NCBI GenBank assembly: GCA_033239125.1
Contig: BSWB01000002.1
Location: forward strand, 7,473,001-7,537,000
Origin: Fagopyrum homotropicum
Taxonomy: Eukaryota; Streptophyta; Magnoliopsida; Caryophyllales; Polygonaceae
Length of the DNA stretch: 64,000 nucleotides
Reading direction: 5' to 3'
Below the pieces are notes generated by a model. The model searched no databases, was not told where the DNA came from, and saw nothing but the letters and a program-made list of their open reading frames with translations. Of the stretch, positions 11,726 through 24,158 are shown one piece after another; within the stretch, counting starts at the first letter, position 1; every line of letters begins with the position of its first letter. Made by a program: the position numbers and the translations under genes.

Positions 11726-14700
11726 TCAGCTCTCCATCTTTAGTTTTCCCCGAGGGTCAACCAATCCGGGTTCAGGGCTTCTAGCAACAGAAGAGGTGGT
11801 GGCATTAGAGCCAACGCTAGTAGTATTAGTATTGTTACTCGTGGTGGACTGGGATCTCGAGCTCGATGATGCAAATGAAATCCCAGCACTGGAAGCTGAA
11901 GGCTTGGTCTGGCTTGATCTATGGTACACTCTGATACTGGTATTACCGGGTCTCATTGGCTCCTCTAGGCTGCTAGGTCTCTTAGTCAACATCACTTCCA
12001 CGCGTTCCATTATAGGTCGGAGTGACGGGTCGGATTGAACACAAAGGAGGCCGATGTGGATACACAAGACAACCTGATCTTCTGTTGCTGTTGAAGCTAG
12101 TGTTGGGTCCATGATCTCCAAGCTTCTGCCCTTTTTGAACAGCTTAAAAGCCTGCAAGGATCACATAATCAGCTTCTGGTCATGGAATGGAACTTTCTTT
12201 CAATGGGTTGATTCAAGGAAAGAAACATTACCCAATCAAGTAAATTGGCCGCATCATGGCTATTGTTAAATGAAGAGTTTTTTCGACCTGTAACTAGTTC
12301 GAGTATCAGCACTCCAAAGCTGAACACATCAGCCTTCACCGTTAGCTGTCCATTCATCAAATATTCAGGAGCCATATAGCCACTGTCATAAATTTAGCAG
12401 TAAGGAAATGATTGAAAATTTGAAACAGAAATAAAGGATGGATAACAGACGCGAATATAAGGTTGTACCTGGTCCCAGCTATGCATGTATTTACATGGGT
12501 TTCATCCTTGGGGAAGAGGCGAGCCATGCCAAAATCAGCTATCTTAGGAGCCCATCTGTCATCTAGCAAGATATTGCTAGCCTTGATATCACGGTGGATG
12601 ATACAACAAGGAGCATCCTCATGGAGGTAATGCAAACCTTTTGCGATTCCTAATATTATGTCGTACCTCTTCTTCCAGTCAAGCTCCTCTCTTCCACCAG
12701 CTTCTGCGTCAAAGTAGATCAACAGAACAATAACTATTATAAGTTTATAACAAGTCGGAAGGGATTGGAGGTGAGATTGCATAGTCAAAAGTATGAAGCT
12801 CACAATAATTATGTACCAGTTTTTTCTGTTTTCATTTACACTATTCTGTTTAACTATCGGCCAAATTGGTTTAATCATGTTAAACTGCACATTTTTTTGT
12901 CAACAAAATAGAGCCGATATGAGTGTGCAAGAATCTAAGAGACGGTCAACATAATAACATTATAACTCACACGTTTCACAAATATGAAGCTCGCAATAAT
13001 AATAAGCATTACAGTACAATGAGGGCTGCAAGAAATGCGTTATTTAGTTTACATAAGGTCAGAACATACGAAAACTTGAGCTCTTAAACAATGAAAAACG
13101 AGAAAAAGGCTTGAAGACTGAAAGATAAGCAGTGTAAAAATCAAAGTAAACCGGTTTCTTATTAATCATATGAAGTCATTTCTCATTTAACCCTCACCAA
13201 ATCAGGAAAATTTACTACTTGCAATAACAAAGTTCAAGCAAGGGGTTCTAATTACTTTTGGGAAGCATATGCCAGAAAAAATGCCTTACAGAAGATCACA
13301 TATTGACACTCTTTACACAAAGCAATGGTTACGAACTAAGAGATCATCAGTAAGACAGACATTTAAACTAAGAGTATTCTCAAACAATTTAGTCTCTGTC
13401 AATCATAACTAGAGAGAAGTAGCTGCATAATAAACACTAAACTTTATGCATAACTAGTCAAAATCGAAGCAACTGTGTATGATCAAGCATGCATAGGTGG
13501 CTTCAAAGGCAATGGCGCTTAATAAAGATTAAGATAAGCCAGCTACTAAGTAGTTGTCACTTTTCTGAACTTGATCTCATTATCACCCACTTATTGACAT
13601 AATTACCCGGAAATCAAACCATCAAATTCATGAGGGATGGTCCTTTCCTTTTTGCAGAGTTAATTGCCAGTCCTTCTGATTCTATCTCAAAGGCTATACT
13701 ATTCACAGCACCATTCCAAATTGACATATACTGCTCAGCGGTATGAATCCAATAAAAAGTATCAATCTAATCACCAAAAGAAAAAGATGTTCAAAGATAC
13801 AAAATCATGAAATCAGAAACAGACTTACTAAAGAGAAGCTTGTCAAGGCTCTCGTGGTGAACATACTCATAGACAAGAAGCTTATCCTCCCGACGAGCAC
13901 AATACCCCAAGAGGCTAACAACATTACGGTGTTGAACACGAAGCAGCAATCTAGCTTCATTCAGAAACTCCTTCTTTCCCTGTTTTGAAGTCTGAGAAAG
14001 CCTCTTGACTGCAATTTCTCTCCCATCCTCCAACTTCCCCTGCAATTTTTCAGAAACAAGATTCATAACTATAAATACAGCAAGTTTACCTTTCCTAGAT
14101 AATTTACAGAACCAAATGCTTCTGTAACCACGCCATCATTCTCAGATACTTGTCATATAAATTATATTTGAAGACAATTTTTTTTTATCATCACTATGGC
14201 TGTGCTTAGACTGCACTACCTCGACGCACCACGAGCAATATTGGAAAATTATGAATCCCAAATTATAAGACTGACATCCTATGACTTTAAAGCATATACA
14301 TTTTAACCTCACGCCGAGTCTCTTGTGTTTTTTTTATTCAAAACTACATGGCAGCCTTCTGTTCAAGGTGATGTGAGGAGAATTGAGCCACAGTCTCATG
14401 TTTTTTTAGTATATATTTAAAAAAAAACGTCTTGTTGCCTGAGAGTAGTTAACTTATATTTTTTTGGCTTACGTATTAACAGTAGTAATTTGATTTTATT
14501 CCTGCTAAGTCATGGACAACATGATTACAAATCTGCAAATAATGTGATCATCTACATACTACACATAGAAACACGTAGCAGGAGAGAAAGTAGATCCAAC
14601 ATTTCGGTTTCAAACTGAAGGAATGATAAATTCGTCATTCTAGTTAATTCAGTTTCGTAAACTCACATTAATCAATTTGAAAAAAGAAACAATAATTCAA

Positions 14701-15087
14701 ACCCTAATTCCCCAAATCTCCACCTGCGCAGCAAACTGAATGAAACGATTCAAACAGAAATACGAAGGAAGCAATTAGGATTACCCTATATACAGGTCCA
14801 AATCCGCCCTCACCAAGCTTGCGATTGATGTTAAACTTATCGGTGGCCTTGGAAAGAGTTTTGTAGGAGAAGTGTTTCTGCTCTTGAGCCGCAAGTCTCT
14901 CTAATTCGGCTTCGCAACGGACCAGAAAAGTAAATAGAGATCGTCAAGAAGCTTGTTGATGAGGAATGGATCAAAACAGAAGATAAAGAGGGGCTTGGAG
15001 AGATGCTACCTACGTACCTTTGGCTGTGGAATTGGATGAATTAGAGAAGGGTGAGGTTATCTTGTTGAAGAAACTACTGACTTTCAT
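11726..15087 (-). CDS. Receptor-like cytoplasmic kinase, CRK43-like (DUF26 RLK family, no ectodomain)
   Basis: A Ser/Thr protein kinase presumed to act in the cytosol or at the plasma membrane. Six exons (minus): 15087-15018, 14909-14785, 14039-13829, 12703-12469, 12382-12232 and 12151-11726; phases agree and give 405 residues. There is a short N-terminus (MKVSSFFNKITSPF) and no signal peptide or transmembrane segment. The kinase domain shows the glycine loop LGEGGFGPVY (55-64), catalytic lysine at about 77 (IAVKRL), HRDIKASN with Asp174, DFGMAR with Asp192, and the activation-segment end GTSGYMAPEY. The C-terminal tail is rich in Ser, Thr and Asn. Lack of an ectodomain and gene position near PGM and NdhL fit Arabidopsis CRK43 (At1g70740, recalled). 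Introns of 0.75 and 1.1 kb hold no recognised element. All catalytic residues are present, so it is likely active. Confidence 0.92.
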
Positions 15088-16004
15088 GACGATTGCATCT
15101 GGAAACGCATACTGCTCTTCACAATTCTTGATTGTGGCGTCGTCGCTGCTAATTCAAGGCAGTACAGTTGAAAGAAGGTTGACTTGTCTGATGATCAGCG
15201 GATGACAAATGCGTCTGCGCGGCAATCTTGACTATTCAGAAATCTTTTTCATTATTAGTGAAATACTTTATAACTATTATAATAAAAAAAATATTACATG
15301 TTTTTATTGTTTATTATAAAGATAATATATTATAACTTTGTTATATTAAATTTAAGTTTGAAATAAAATCTACTATATTAGAAAATGAATACCTGCCAAA
15401 TTTTTTTATTAAAGTTAAAATGTATTTAGAAGGTAACATAGATATTGTTTTTTTAAATTATTAATATTATATTCATCTTCACTTATTTAGTAAAAGTAGT
15501 TAAATTTTAGTTAATAAAATATATAACTAGTGTTATACTCTGCACAAGTCATATTTAGATACATTAATAAAGTAAAATTTTATAGTATGTAAAAATAACT
15601 TATAGTATATATGTATAAAGTAATATATTAAAAATATAGATCATAATAAAACTAAAAGAAGATTTAGTTATTGGGGTAGTTTTGGTTTAGATATTACTAA
15701 GTAGCTCGTCCTTTTTTACAATGAAAAATAAAGATAAAATAAATAAGATGATTTTAATTTAAAGGAGTAAATTATGGTAACTGCTATAATTTATTTAAAA
15801 AAACTACCAAAAACAGCTAAAAATAAAAGGAAACGGTATTTCAAAGATTGTAAAAATCTTCCAAACGTCCATTCACGCACATAATCGTTTATTCATTCTT
15901 CTCGCCGTCGCCATTAGCAATTTATCTTTACGTCTCGCCATAGCCGTTGTCTTCCCAACTGCAAATCGCCATCGCCGCCGTCGCCAGTAGCACCATTTCG
16001 TACA
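15088..16004. other. Kinase upstream region and AT-rich spacer
   Basis: The promoter and 5' UTR of the kinase must start here, but no clear TATA box was assigned. From about 15240 the sequence is extremely AT-rich with no recognised feature. Confidence 0.4.
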
Positions 16005-16340
16005 CAAATACACAAATTGTGTACATGAATTAAACAATACAAACGTACACAAACACCAAAACATAAACACCGAAACATAAAATTAAGTGAAGAAATACAA
16101 ACGTACACAAACACCGAAACATAAAATTATGAGTTCAACTACACACAAATTGTGTACATGAATTAAACAATACAAACGTACACAAACACCGAAACATAAA
16201 ATTAAGTGAAGCAACACAAACAGTTTGTACATATTTTATGCGAACTATTACAAATTGTGTGCATGAATTGAACAGTAATACGTACACATCCACATAAACA
16301 TAAATTAAGTAAATCAACACAAACATAATTAGAAAAAACG
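16005..16340. repeat. Imperfect tandem repeat array
   Basis: Three degraded copies of a 110-135 bp unit containing ACACAAATTGTGTACATGAA and ACAAACGTACACAAACACCG, starting near 16009, 16142 and 16248. Minus-strand frames through it are repeat translations. Confidence 0.8.
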
Positions 16341-16372
16341 ATAAATTAATAAGATTTTTAATCTTAAGTAAA

Positions 16373-16995
16373 CTAGTATAGTTCCCGTGCCAAGGCACGG
16401 TTATAATTTTAAATTTTAATAGATAACAATAAATTTATAATTATAATTTATAAAACACTTTCGATGTATGGTAATAACTATATTTAATTAATTCGAAGAG
16501 AAAATAAAATAAATTTTTACTATTAAATTAATTATAATTTTAGATAAACGATAAAAATAGATTAATTTATGTGATATTATATATCCTATTTTTTTGTCTC
16601 TTATAAAATATAAAACGGTGAAAATAAGTTAATATCATTACCTATTTTGAAAGAAGACAAAATTGAAATGTAAATGTTAAAATAGAAAATTTTTAAAAGT
16701 TTAAGTTTTAAAGATTTCTTAGGTAATTTTAAATATGATCTATAAAGAACAACGAAAATGAAACACTAATATTATTATAATTTATACATTTGTTGATTTA
16801 GTGAGCACTTACTATTTATAAAAAAAATAAATAATATATTGATAAGGTAAAGTTAGAATAGGAAACCATCAAAATTTATATTTTGTAGTTAGATAGTAAA
16901 ATTATAAAATGACATGTATTACGAAGTTAATATATGAATGACACGTGGTGTGAATGTCTTCCGTTTTAATATAAGTAAATAGATATAGATATAGA
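16373..16995 (-). mobile_element. Non-autonomous Helitron (about 623 bp)
   Basis: Read on the minus strand, it starts TCTATATCTATATC and ends with a GC-rich hairpin (CCGTGC-CTT-GGCACGG) followed about 10 bases later by CTAG at 16376-16373. The flanking bases are A and T, the Helitron insertion rule. It has no coding capacity. The 5' end is chosen from the TC..T context and could be off by a few bases. Confidence 0.75.
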
Positions 16996-17640
16996 TTTTA
17001 ATAAAATTAAAATACATTAACATATATACGTATATTTACAAAGTATGTTTAGTATAAATAAGTATAGATAAATATATCTATAACTATATATATATATATA
17101 AAGTTTTTTTGGTATAAGTTTTTTTATAGAATAATTATTTCATTAGTATAATTTGAAGTATGTTTAGTATATCCAGATATATATAAAGACATGTTTGGTA
17201 AGTAGATAAATATAAATTTTACAATAGGATAATTAAAATATAATAACTATATATATTTTTTAAAAAAACTAAAACCTATATTGTGTACACAAACATAACA
17301 TAGTTGATATATTAATAAATTAAAAATAAAGGAACACAATATCCCATTTTTATTAACAAAAATACTTTAGTCGATAAAAGTTTAATAAAAATAAGTTCTT
17401 GATTTTTTTAATAAAATTAAAACACATTAACATATATACGTATATTAAAAAATTATGTTTAGTATAAATACATATAAGTGTAACTATATATATATATATA
17501 TATATAGTTATTTTGGTATAAATTTTATCTAGGATAATTATTCTATTAGTATAATTTGAAGTATATTTAGTATATGTATATATGTATATATATAGACACG
17601 TTTGGTAAGTAGATAAATTTAAGTTCTAAAATAGAATAAT
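16996..17640. repeat. Direct repeat of about 230 bp, period about 407 bp
   Basis: The sequence from 16996 (TTTTAATAAAATTAAAATAC) recurs from about 17403 with scattered changes and short (TA)n tracts in both copies. Probably fragments of related transposons. Confidence 0.75.
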
Positions 17641-18480
17641 TATTCTATTAATTATATAACTCTAATTTAAAACATGACAACTATATATTAATAATTTAAA
17701 AAAATAAAATTATAAGAAAATGACATGTAGCATATTATAGTTAAGAATGAACCACATTGAAGTAAATGCTTTGGCTTTAATATAGTATATAGATAAGGTA
17801 ATTTAGGAAATATAATTAGAGACAACTATATTTACCTTATTAAATATATAAGTATATAGTGTATCAAAGTGTATCAATGTTTTTGTTGTGGGAGCGTGGG
17901 AACGACAAGTGTCATTGAATGAATTATGAAATGTCACATTACATTAAAAGTTTTGACTTTAATATTGTATATAGATAATAGATAAATAAACAAATAGTAA
18001 AATGTAAATTGTGTGAAAATGACATGTGTCACCATACGTATACTAGAATGACATGTGATATGAAAGGCTTTTGTTTTAATTTGTACTAGTTTAACTCTCG
18101 TACCTTGTACGGGTTGATTTAACGTAAACAATTTATTTTACTTTTAAAAAGTTTTGATATTAAAGTTTATGCATTTTGATTTTATAAATAATCAAACATA
18201 TATAAAATGTAGATGTAATAACTAATTTATATAAAAGATGTAGTTATAACGGAATTAAAATCAATATAATTTAATCGAAGTTATTTAGTAAAAAGAAAGA
18301 ATGCGATTGTCAAATATAACTTAGACAGAAGTTATGATCAAAACCGAAGTAAGATATTTCTTAAAAAAATTGTCTAATTATAAAGTTATATTAAATTCAA
18401 ATAGAAGTTATTTTATTTTTATCTAAATAGATTTTTCGGTGGTTTTAAACCTCCACGTGACACGTAAGTGAAAAAAACGT
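17640..18480 (-). mobile_element. Cluster of Helitron ends (minus orientation)
   Basis: One Helitron 3' end is clear at 18086: on the minus strand a hairpin (CCCGTAC-AAG-GTACGAG, 18113-18097) precedes CTAG (18089-18086). Directly to the left are 5'-end-like sequences of other Helitrons, each of the form TCTATATAC.ATATTAAAG.CAAA near 17793 and 17975 (minus strand), plus a similar one near 18080. The far 5' end of the 18086 element was not located. No coding sequence. Confidence 0.6.
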
Positions 18481-18880
18481 GAGCGCGCCACTTTAGCATC
18501 TTTTTTTTTAACCAATTGGTTACGTGTTAAGAAGAAAAAAGGGAAGTTACAATAAATATACAAAGAGATAAGAGGGATTAAGGGGAGAGATTATGTTGCT
18601 AGGAAGAGAGAGAAGATAAGAGATGTGGTTATGCCATGGGAGGACATCCATAGTCTACCGGCAATGCAGTGTTATTGCCGATTCACCATGGCATGAAGTT
18701 TGACACTGACAATGATTTTAAGAGCAATATTGGTGGCAGAGATGGGATGTCCGTTGAAGATGAAGTCATTTCTATCTTTTCATATGTGGTAGAAGAAGGT
18801 TGTAAATATGGTTGTGATGATTTGCACTTTGAAGTTGTTATTGACGGTGTAAAGGATAACTAGTCGAGCCAACCGTGAAG
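18481..18880. other. Spacer, no gene recognised
   Basis: Short plus-strand frames (18669-18863) show no family resemblance and look like readings of the opposite strand of a decayed LINE. Confidence 0.3.
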
Positions 18881-19335
18881 CGATTGCATCCTTTGAGAGA
18901 CATTGTGCCAAATGAGGATGGTGTCAAGGATGACCTTCAAAGTAGGGCATTAGAAGAACAAGTGGTCCTCATTCTCCTCAGCAGCGTTGCACACAGGACA
19001 AGTATCGACAGTGGAGATACCCCAAACGTAGAGTTTAGATTTAGTCGGGAGTTTACCGTGAGCAACGAGCCACGAGGTGAAGCTACATCTTGGAGAGTTG
19101 ATATGACCCTAGAACGAAGAATTCCATGTGACAATTGGTTCAGGTGGCCAGAGGGTGTTGTATATGTTGTTGGGTCCGACCATGAGTTGAGAGAGTGTGG
19201 TGTGTGGATGTATGGAGAGAAGAGAGTCTCTAGTTTGAAGGATAGATCTCCAAGCCCAACTTTGGGAGGTAGAGGGAGTAGTGTTCCAAATAATGTGGTG
19301 GCGGAGAAGGTACGAGTTAACCCAATGTGTCCATA
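18880..19335 (-). pseudogene. LINE remnant with zf-RVT domain
   Basis: On the minus strand a broken frame encodes ...HGKLPTKSKLYVWGIS...CPVCNAAEENEDHLFF, the zinc-binding zf-RVT region that follows reverse transcriptase in plant L1-type LINEs. A stop follows LFF, and no complete reverse transcriptase is present. The fragment ends where the LTR of the next element begins (19336). Confidence 0.8.
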
Positions 19336-19902
19336 TGATAGAAAATAGGGGCGATCTAGATCGAGGAGAAACTTCAACTACTTCTTCTTGATTGTTTGAT
19401 TTGGATCAAATGTAGAGTTTGGGTGGCGGAAGCGTTTGGTTGATCCTTCAAAAGGATCCTCGAATGTGGAGGCTTGGATCAAAGACTAGATCCAAGATAA
19501 GAATATTTAGAGGGTGGAAGAAGAGATGATGCCTAAACTAAGTAAGAGGGTTTTACTTCTCAATACTTAGTTTTCAACTTAGACATGTTTTTACAAATGA
19601 GCCAAGCCATCCTTATATAGTGGATGAAGGCCATACAAAGAGTTCAACATAAATGACGGTATTAAAAGTCGGAATTAAGTTCCGAATATGAAAAGCCTAA
19701 AATATGAAAGGTCGGAATTTAATTCACGGAATTAAGTTCCGGAATTAAAGTTCCGAATACAAAAGACTTATTATTTAATAGCCGAATAATAATAAATGTC
19801 TTCCAAAATGTGCGGGTCCTTCTAGCCGGAACACGGATGGCATCACCATCCGGGGGCGTATCATTCTCCTCCTCTTAAATGTGAAACGTCCTCGTTTCAC
19901 CG

Positions 19903-20718
19903 TCAAAAAAAGAAAGGAGTCACTTGGGGAACAAGACCCTTGAAATGCAGCACTGGATGCATAATGTCGGAGTCGGGCGGCTTCGACTTGTAGTCTTTCA
20001 CAAGGATGTTGGGGTCGCCAAGCTTGTTGAAATCGGGAGGCTCAAACTTGTAGTACATGAGGATGGCCTCGCCGGTGAGTTTGTCTTCCATGCCCTTTAA
20101 GCTTATGACATTGTACGTCGGAGGCATGCCGGAAAGAAGCAAGGGTAAGTCGGAAAATATGTTATTAGACAAAACAAAATCAAACCTTGGTTCATCCGGT
20201 TCGAACTTGTAGTCCAACAACATAAATGTGTCATTGTCATGACTGATGGCTTCTTCACCCTTGATGATGATCTCATATTTTTCATCTTGAAAATAGTCTC
20301 CACATAACGGATTGACAAGATGAACTGGAATGATCGGGGATACCTCGGGAATGATGATTTCTTCATTGGCCTCTTCTAATGGATCATCACACAACGGTTG
20401 TTCTTGTTGGGCGGCCGTCATGAGAGAAACCATTTGTGCCTTCAAAGCTTCTATCTCATGCTTTAGAGCGGTATTCTCTTTGGCTAAGACGGCAACACGT
20501 TGTCGGTGGTCATGTGGATATCGGTGGTGCCCATCCATGGAAAAAGACGGCCTTGGTGGATCCGGAGTCGGCAACCACTCCTCATCCTCAAAATATTGTC
20601 TCCGTCGGTATCTCCGGGAGGTTTGTTTGGCCACTTTGAGCCTTAATTCATGAGGAGAAGGCAACCATTCTCCATATATATCAAACTGATCATCATCGTC
20701 ATAATACATGATGAACAA
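19903..20718 (-). CDS. Unknown 271-residue protein inside the LTR element
   Basis: An intact frame between primer-binding site and purine tract of the small LTR element. The function is not recognised. The N-terminus is acidic (MFIMYYDDDDQFDIYGEW). An arginine-rich stretch follows (SRRYRRRQYF, about 34-43), then a histidine/arginine patch, then a leucine/alanine-rich helix likely to form a coiled coil (VAVLAKENTALKHEIEALKA, about 75-105). The rest is acidic, with repeated motifs of the form LxYKFEPxxP (YKFEPDEPRF, YKFEPPDFNK, YKSKPPDSD), and the end is FKGLVPQVTPFFF. There is no CCHC knuckle, protease or RT. It could be a diverged Gag-like protein or an element-specific ORF; this is inference. 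Confidence 0.6.
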   Translation of the reverse strand: MFIMYYDDDDQFDIYGEWLPSPHELRLKVAKQTSRRYRRRQYFEDEEWLPTPDPPRPSFSMDGHHRYPHDHRQRVAVLAKENTALKHEIEALKAQMVSLMTAAQQEQPLCDDPLEEANEEIIIPEVSPIIPVHLVNPLCGDYFQDEKYEIIIKGEEAISHDNDTFMLLDYKFEPDEPRFDFVLSNNIFSDLPLLLSGMPPTYNVISLKGMEDKLTGEAILMYYKFEPPDFNKLGDPNILVKDYKSKPPDSDIMHPVLHFKGLVPQVTPFFF

Positions 20719-20719
20719 T

Positions 20720-20875
20720 GAAGATCTTCAAAGAACTCTTGAATATCTTCGAAGAACACTGAAGAACGGTTGAAGATCTTCAAAGAACACTTGAATATCT
20801 TCGAAGAACACTGAAGAGCGGTTGAAGATCTTCAAAGAACACTTGAAGATCTTCAAGAACACTAAAGAAAAAAAA
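20720..20875. repeat. Three 52-bp tandem repeats in the element leader
   Basis: Units beginning GAAGATCTTCAAAGAAC start at 20720, 20772 and 20824. They lie between the primer-binding site and the ORF start, that is, in the transcript leader of the LTR element. The units contain internal inverted words (GAAGATCTTC) that could pair. Confidence 0.85.
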
Positions 20876-21479
20876 ATTTGATGAAGAACAATCAAGAACA
20901 CAAGTAAAGAACTTGACCTCGATCCCGAGCTCTGATACCAATGATAGAAAATAGGGGCGATCTAGATCGAGGAGAAACTTCAACTACTTCTTCTTGATCG
21001 TTCGAGATGGATCAAACTATGAATTTGGGTGGCGGAAGCGTTGGGTTTGATCCTTCAACAAGATCCTCGAGTTTGAAGGGCTTGGATCAAAGACTAGATC
21101 CAAGATAAGAATATTTAGAGGGTGGAAGAAGAGATGATGCCTAAACTAAGTAAGAGGGTTTTCCTTCTCAATACTTAGTTTTCAACTTAGACATGTTTTT
21201 ACAAATGAGCCAAGCCATCCTTATATAGTGGATGGAGGCCATACAAAGAGTTCAACATAAATGACGGTATTAAAAGTCGGAATTAAGTTCCGAATATGAA
21301 AAGCCTAAAATACGAAAGGTCGGAATTTAATTCACGGAATTAAGTTCCGGAATTAAAGTTCCGAATACAAAAGGCTTATTATTTAATAGCCGAATAATAA
21401 TAAATGTCTTCCAAAATGTGCGGGTCCTTCTAGCCGGAACACGGATGGCATCGCCATCCGGGGGCGTATCAGGACGACT

Positions 21480-23990
21480 CTGATTGTTTGGGACTTGGAG
21501 GAATGCTTTGAATGCGGATTGAAATTGATATAACTAAGCAACTACGGCGTCAGGTTGTGGTTCTGCTGCAGGGAACATAACTCACCATAAAGCTCCAATA
21601 CGAGCACCTGCCCATTTTCTGCTTCGGTTCTGAACACATTGGCCATCTTTAGAAAAGTTTCACGCTATCATAATCACCCAACAATGATCATCCATATATG
21701 GTTGATCACTGTTGGGTGCATGGTTGCGCACCTCACCACCAAGGACCAAATCTCGAGCAAGGCAAGATATCGTTGATAAGGAGCGAAAATGGTTCAACAA
21801 GTACAAAATGAAAACGCCTTCGTCCTCTGTGCAAATACAACAAGCAAATACCGGCCACATAGACCAAACAAAACCATGCCCTTCCCCTTCTCAAGTGGCT
21901 TATAGTGCACCTCTGGAAAATGGAATTCACACCATAGAGGTTCTCGCAACCGCTTCTTCCACAAACCCCCTGAATACACTAAGACCGACCGGATAAAACT
22001 AAGCATCAAGAAATAAGCACATCGAGCCTCTAACCATAAAGAACCCGTTAACTCTAAGAGGAAGGCTAATGACACATCTTTGTTTGATTCTGAATGTGAG
22101 TTTCATCCCGCAGCAAAAGGAAAGAAACATCGAATGCTTCTTATCGATACCCCTATGATTGTGGACAATCAAGTAGCGCACACGGTGGTAGACCATGCCG
22201 GCGAACATCAATGAAAATATTCAGTTGGAACTGTCTAGGGTAGGGCAATGCCCCGACAGTTCGTGCGCTCCAAGACTGGACTTGGAAACATTGCCCGGAT
22301 TTGCTCTTCTTAATGAAAACAAAAATCTCGAGTCATGACCTGGAGATCGTCAAAAGGAAATGTGGATTCACCCAAGGGTTATCACTTGACTCTACTAGTC
22401 GATCTGGACGTATGGGTCTTTAGTGGAGAGATATTGCGGTGACTGTTATCTCTTACTCACAACACCACATTCTTGCATCTGTTACCCCCTCGGGTGGCAC
22501 TACTTGGTCTATTGCTTGTATTTATGGATGGCCCGAGTCCGCTAGCAAACACCACACATGGGCTCTGATGAGGGAGATTAAGACCAACATCCCTTCACCC
22601 ATCATCTTTGTTGGTGACTTCAATGAGATCCTCTTATCATTTGAAAAGGACAGAGTCCCTCAAAGACCGCATCGGGCAATAAATGGTTTTAGGGAGGTTG
22701 TGGAAGATTGTGCTTTACTTGACCTTGGTTGTAACCGGGGGGCTATTTTTCATGTGGGAAAGAGGTCTTTCGAGCAATTGTGTCCGCGAACACCTTGAAA
22801 AATTTCTTGCTTCGCAGTCCTGGAAGGGATCTCCATCCCAATATCCGCATTATCCACTTCCCACGTTACCGTTCGGATCACTCCCTCATCATGTTGGAAA
22901 CATTCTCATCTACCCACCAGCGAAACAGGCGCCCACGTCCCTTCCGTTTTGAGTAGTTGTGGCTAACCCATCCGGAATGTCGTGAGGTTGTCGAAGAGCC
23001 ATGGGCTCACTCCTGGGGATCTTCACCGTCTAAAGTCGCCTCATGCGCTGATGCTCTTGCCTTGTGGTCAAGGGATGTGTTCCGGGAGAGGAAGAGAAGA
23101 TCTCAAACCTTGAATATTTAGTCTATCCACCCTAGTAACGTGTCCTCAAGAGGGGCATTCCCATCTCGGCCGAGCTTGATTCTCTTCACCGTCAAGAGGA
23201 GCTTTATTGCCTTAAGAGCACGAGTCAAAGAGCTTATGGAAGGGGACCGTAACACCGCTTACTTCCACCATAAGGCGTCCGAACGCCGCAAAGCAAACAC
23301 CATTACAAAGCTTATCAATGACCGCGGGGAACCTTGCACATCTCATGCAACCATCATACGTACCGTCTCTAAGTTCTTCACAAATGTGTTTGCCACTTCG
23401 AACCCCCTTCTATCGAGATTGATGCACTCATTTATGGGACCCCGGTAAGCGTGACCCTTACAATGAAGTTTGTGTTGCTTTCCTACCCATCGGAAGACGA
23501 GATTAAAGATGCTTTGAACCAAATGCACCTCAACAAAGTTCCGGGACTGGACAAAATGCACACTTGGTTCTTCCAAGTGTTTTGGCCGACGGTGGGGTTT
23601 GATGTCATCAGTTTCATCTAGAACTGGTGGACTACGGAATCGTCTCTCGATAGCATTAACAACTTTGTTATTCCCCTCATCCCCAAGATCTTGCAGCCTG
23701 CTCGAGTGTTTGATTTCCGGCCGATTAGCCTGTGTAACGTGCTCTACAAGCTAATCACCTAAGTCATGGTAAACCACCTTAAACCAATATTGGGTGTTAT
23801 TGTCTCACAATCCCAAAGCACTTTTGTCGTAGATCGATCGATCTCGGATAACTCACTAATTGTAATGGAGTTTTTTCATTCTTTAAAGATAAAATCATAA
23901 GGACTCGGGGTGATATGGCGCTCAAACTTGACATGAGTAAAACTTTTGACAAATGGAGTGGGCTTATCTCGGCTAACACACTAATTGTAA
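21480..23990 (+). pseudogene. L1-type LINE, decayed (endonuclease and part of RT)
   Basis: ORF2 begins near 22211 (MKIFSWNCLG then a stop), the start of the APE-type endonuclease. The domain continues with IYGWPESASKHH and IIFVGDFNEIL (22439-22798). The linker is GDRNTAYFHHKASERR (23230-23300). RT pieces follow: NFVIPLIPK..DFRPISLCN (about 23660-23760) and ALKLDMSKTFDKW (23915-23955). Stops and frameshifts interrupt it, and it breaks off after the RT fingers. Frames at 21712-21996 may be the end of ORF1. Not functional. Confidence 0.85.
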
Positions 23991-24110
23991 TGGAATTTAA
24001 TTCTGAGAATAGGAATTATATATCTTTGAGAAAACATGATGTTTTACTTTTATTTTTTCTAATAGAAACCTACTCCATTATCTTGATTGTATACTCAAAG
24101 CAATCACTAA

Positions 24111-24115
24111 GCGGG

Positions 24116-24158
<43 letters not shown>

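Larger units (their letters stand above)
19336..21471 (-). mobile_element. Small non-autonomous LTR retrotransposon with one ORF
   Basis: Nearly identical direct repeats, 19336-19863 (528 bp) and 20942-21471 (530 bp), start TGATA and end TATCA. On the minus strand the 5' LTR (20942-21471) is followed, after one base, by TGGTATCAGAGC (20940-20929), a primer-binding site for initiator tRNA-Met. The 3' LTR is preceded by a purine tract AAGAGGAGGAGAA (19876-19864). The only substantial ORF is at 19903-20718, with no protease, RT or integrase, so movement would depend on another element. No target-site duplication is visible (left flank CCATA, right flank GGACG). The close LTR match implies a fairly recent origin. 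Confidence 0.9.

Noticed and set aside
12357..12890. 177-residue continuous kinase frame
   Set aside because: It reads through introns on both sides of kinase exon 4. The spliced model keeps the kinase domain and phase.
18875..19348. 157-residue plus-strand frame
   Set aside because: The opposite strand carries a recognisable LINE zf-RVT sequence, so this is its shadow.
21712..22211. Overlapping frames on both strands left of the LINE endonuclease
   Set aside because: None matches a family. They may be the decayed end of LINE ORF1, so no separate gene is claimed.
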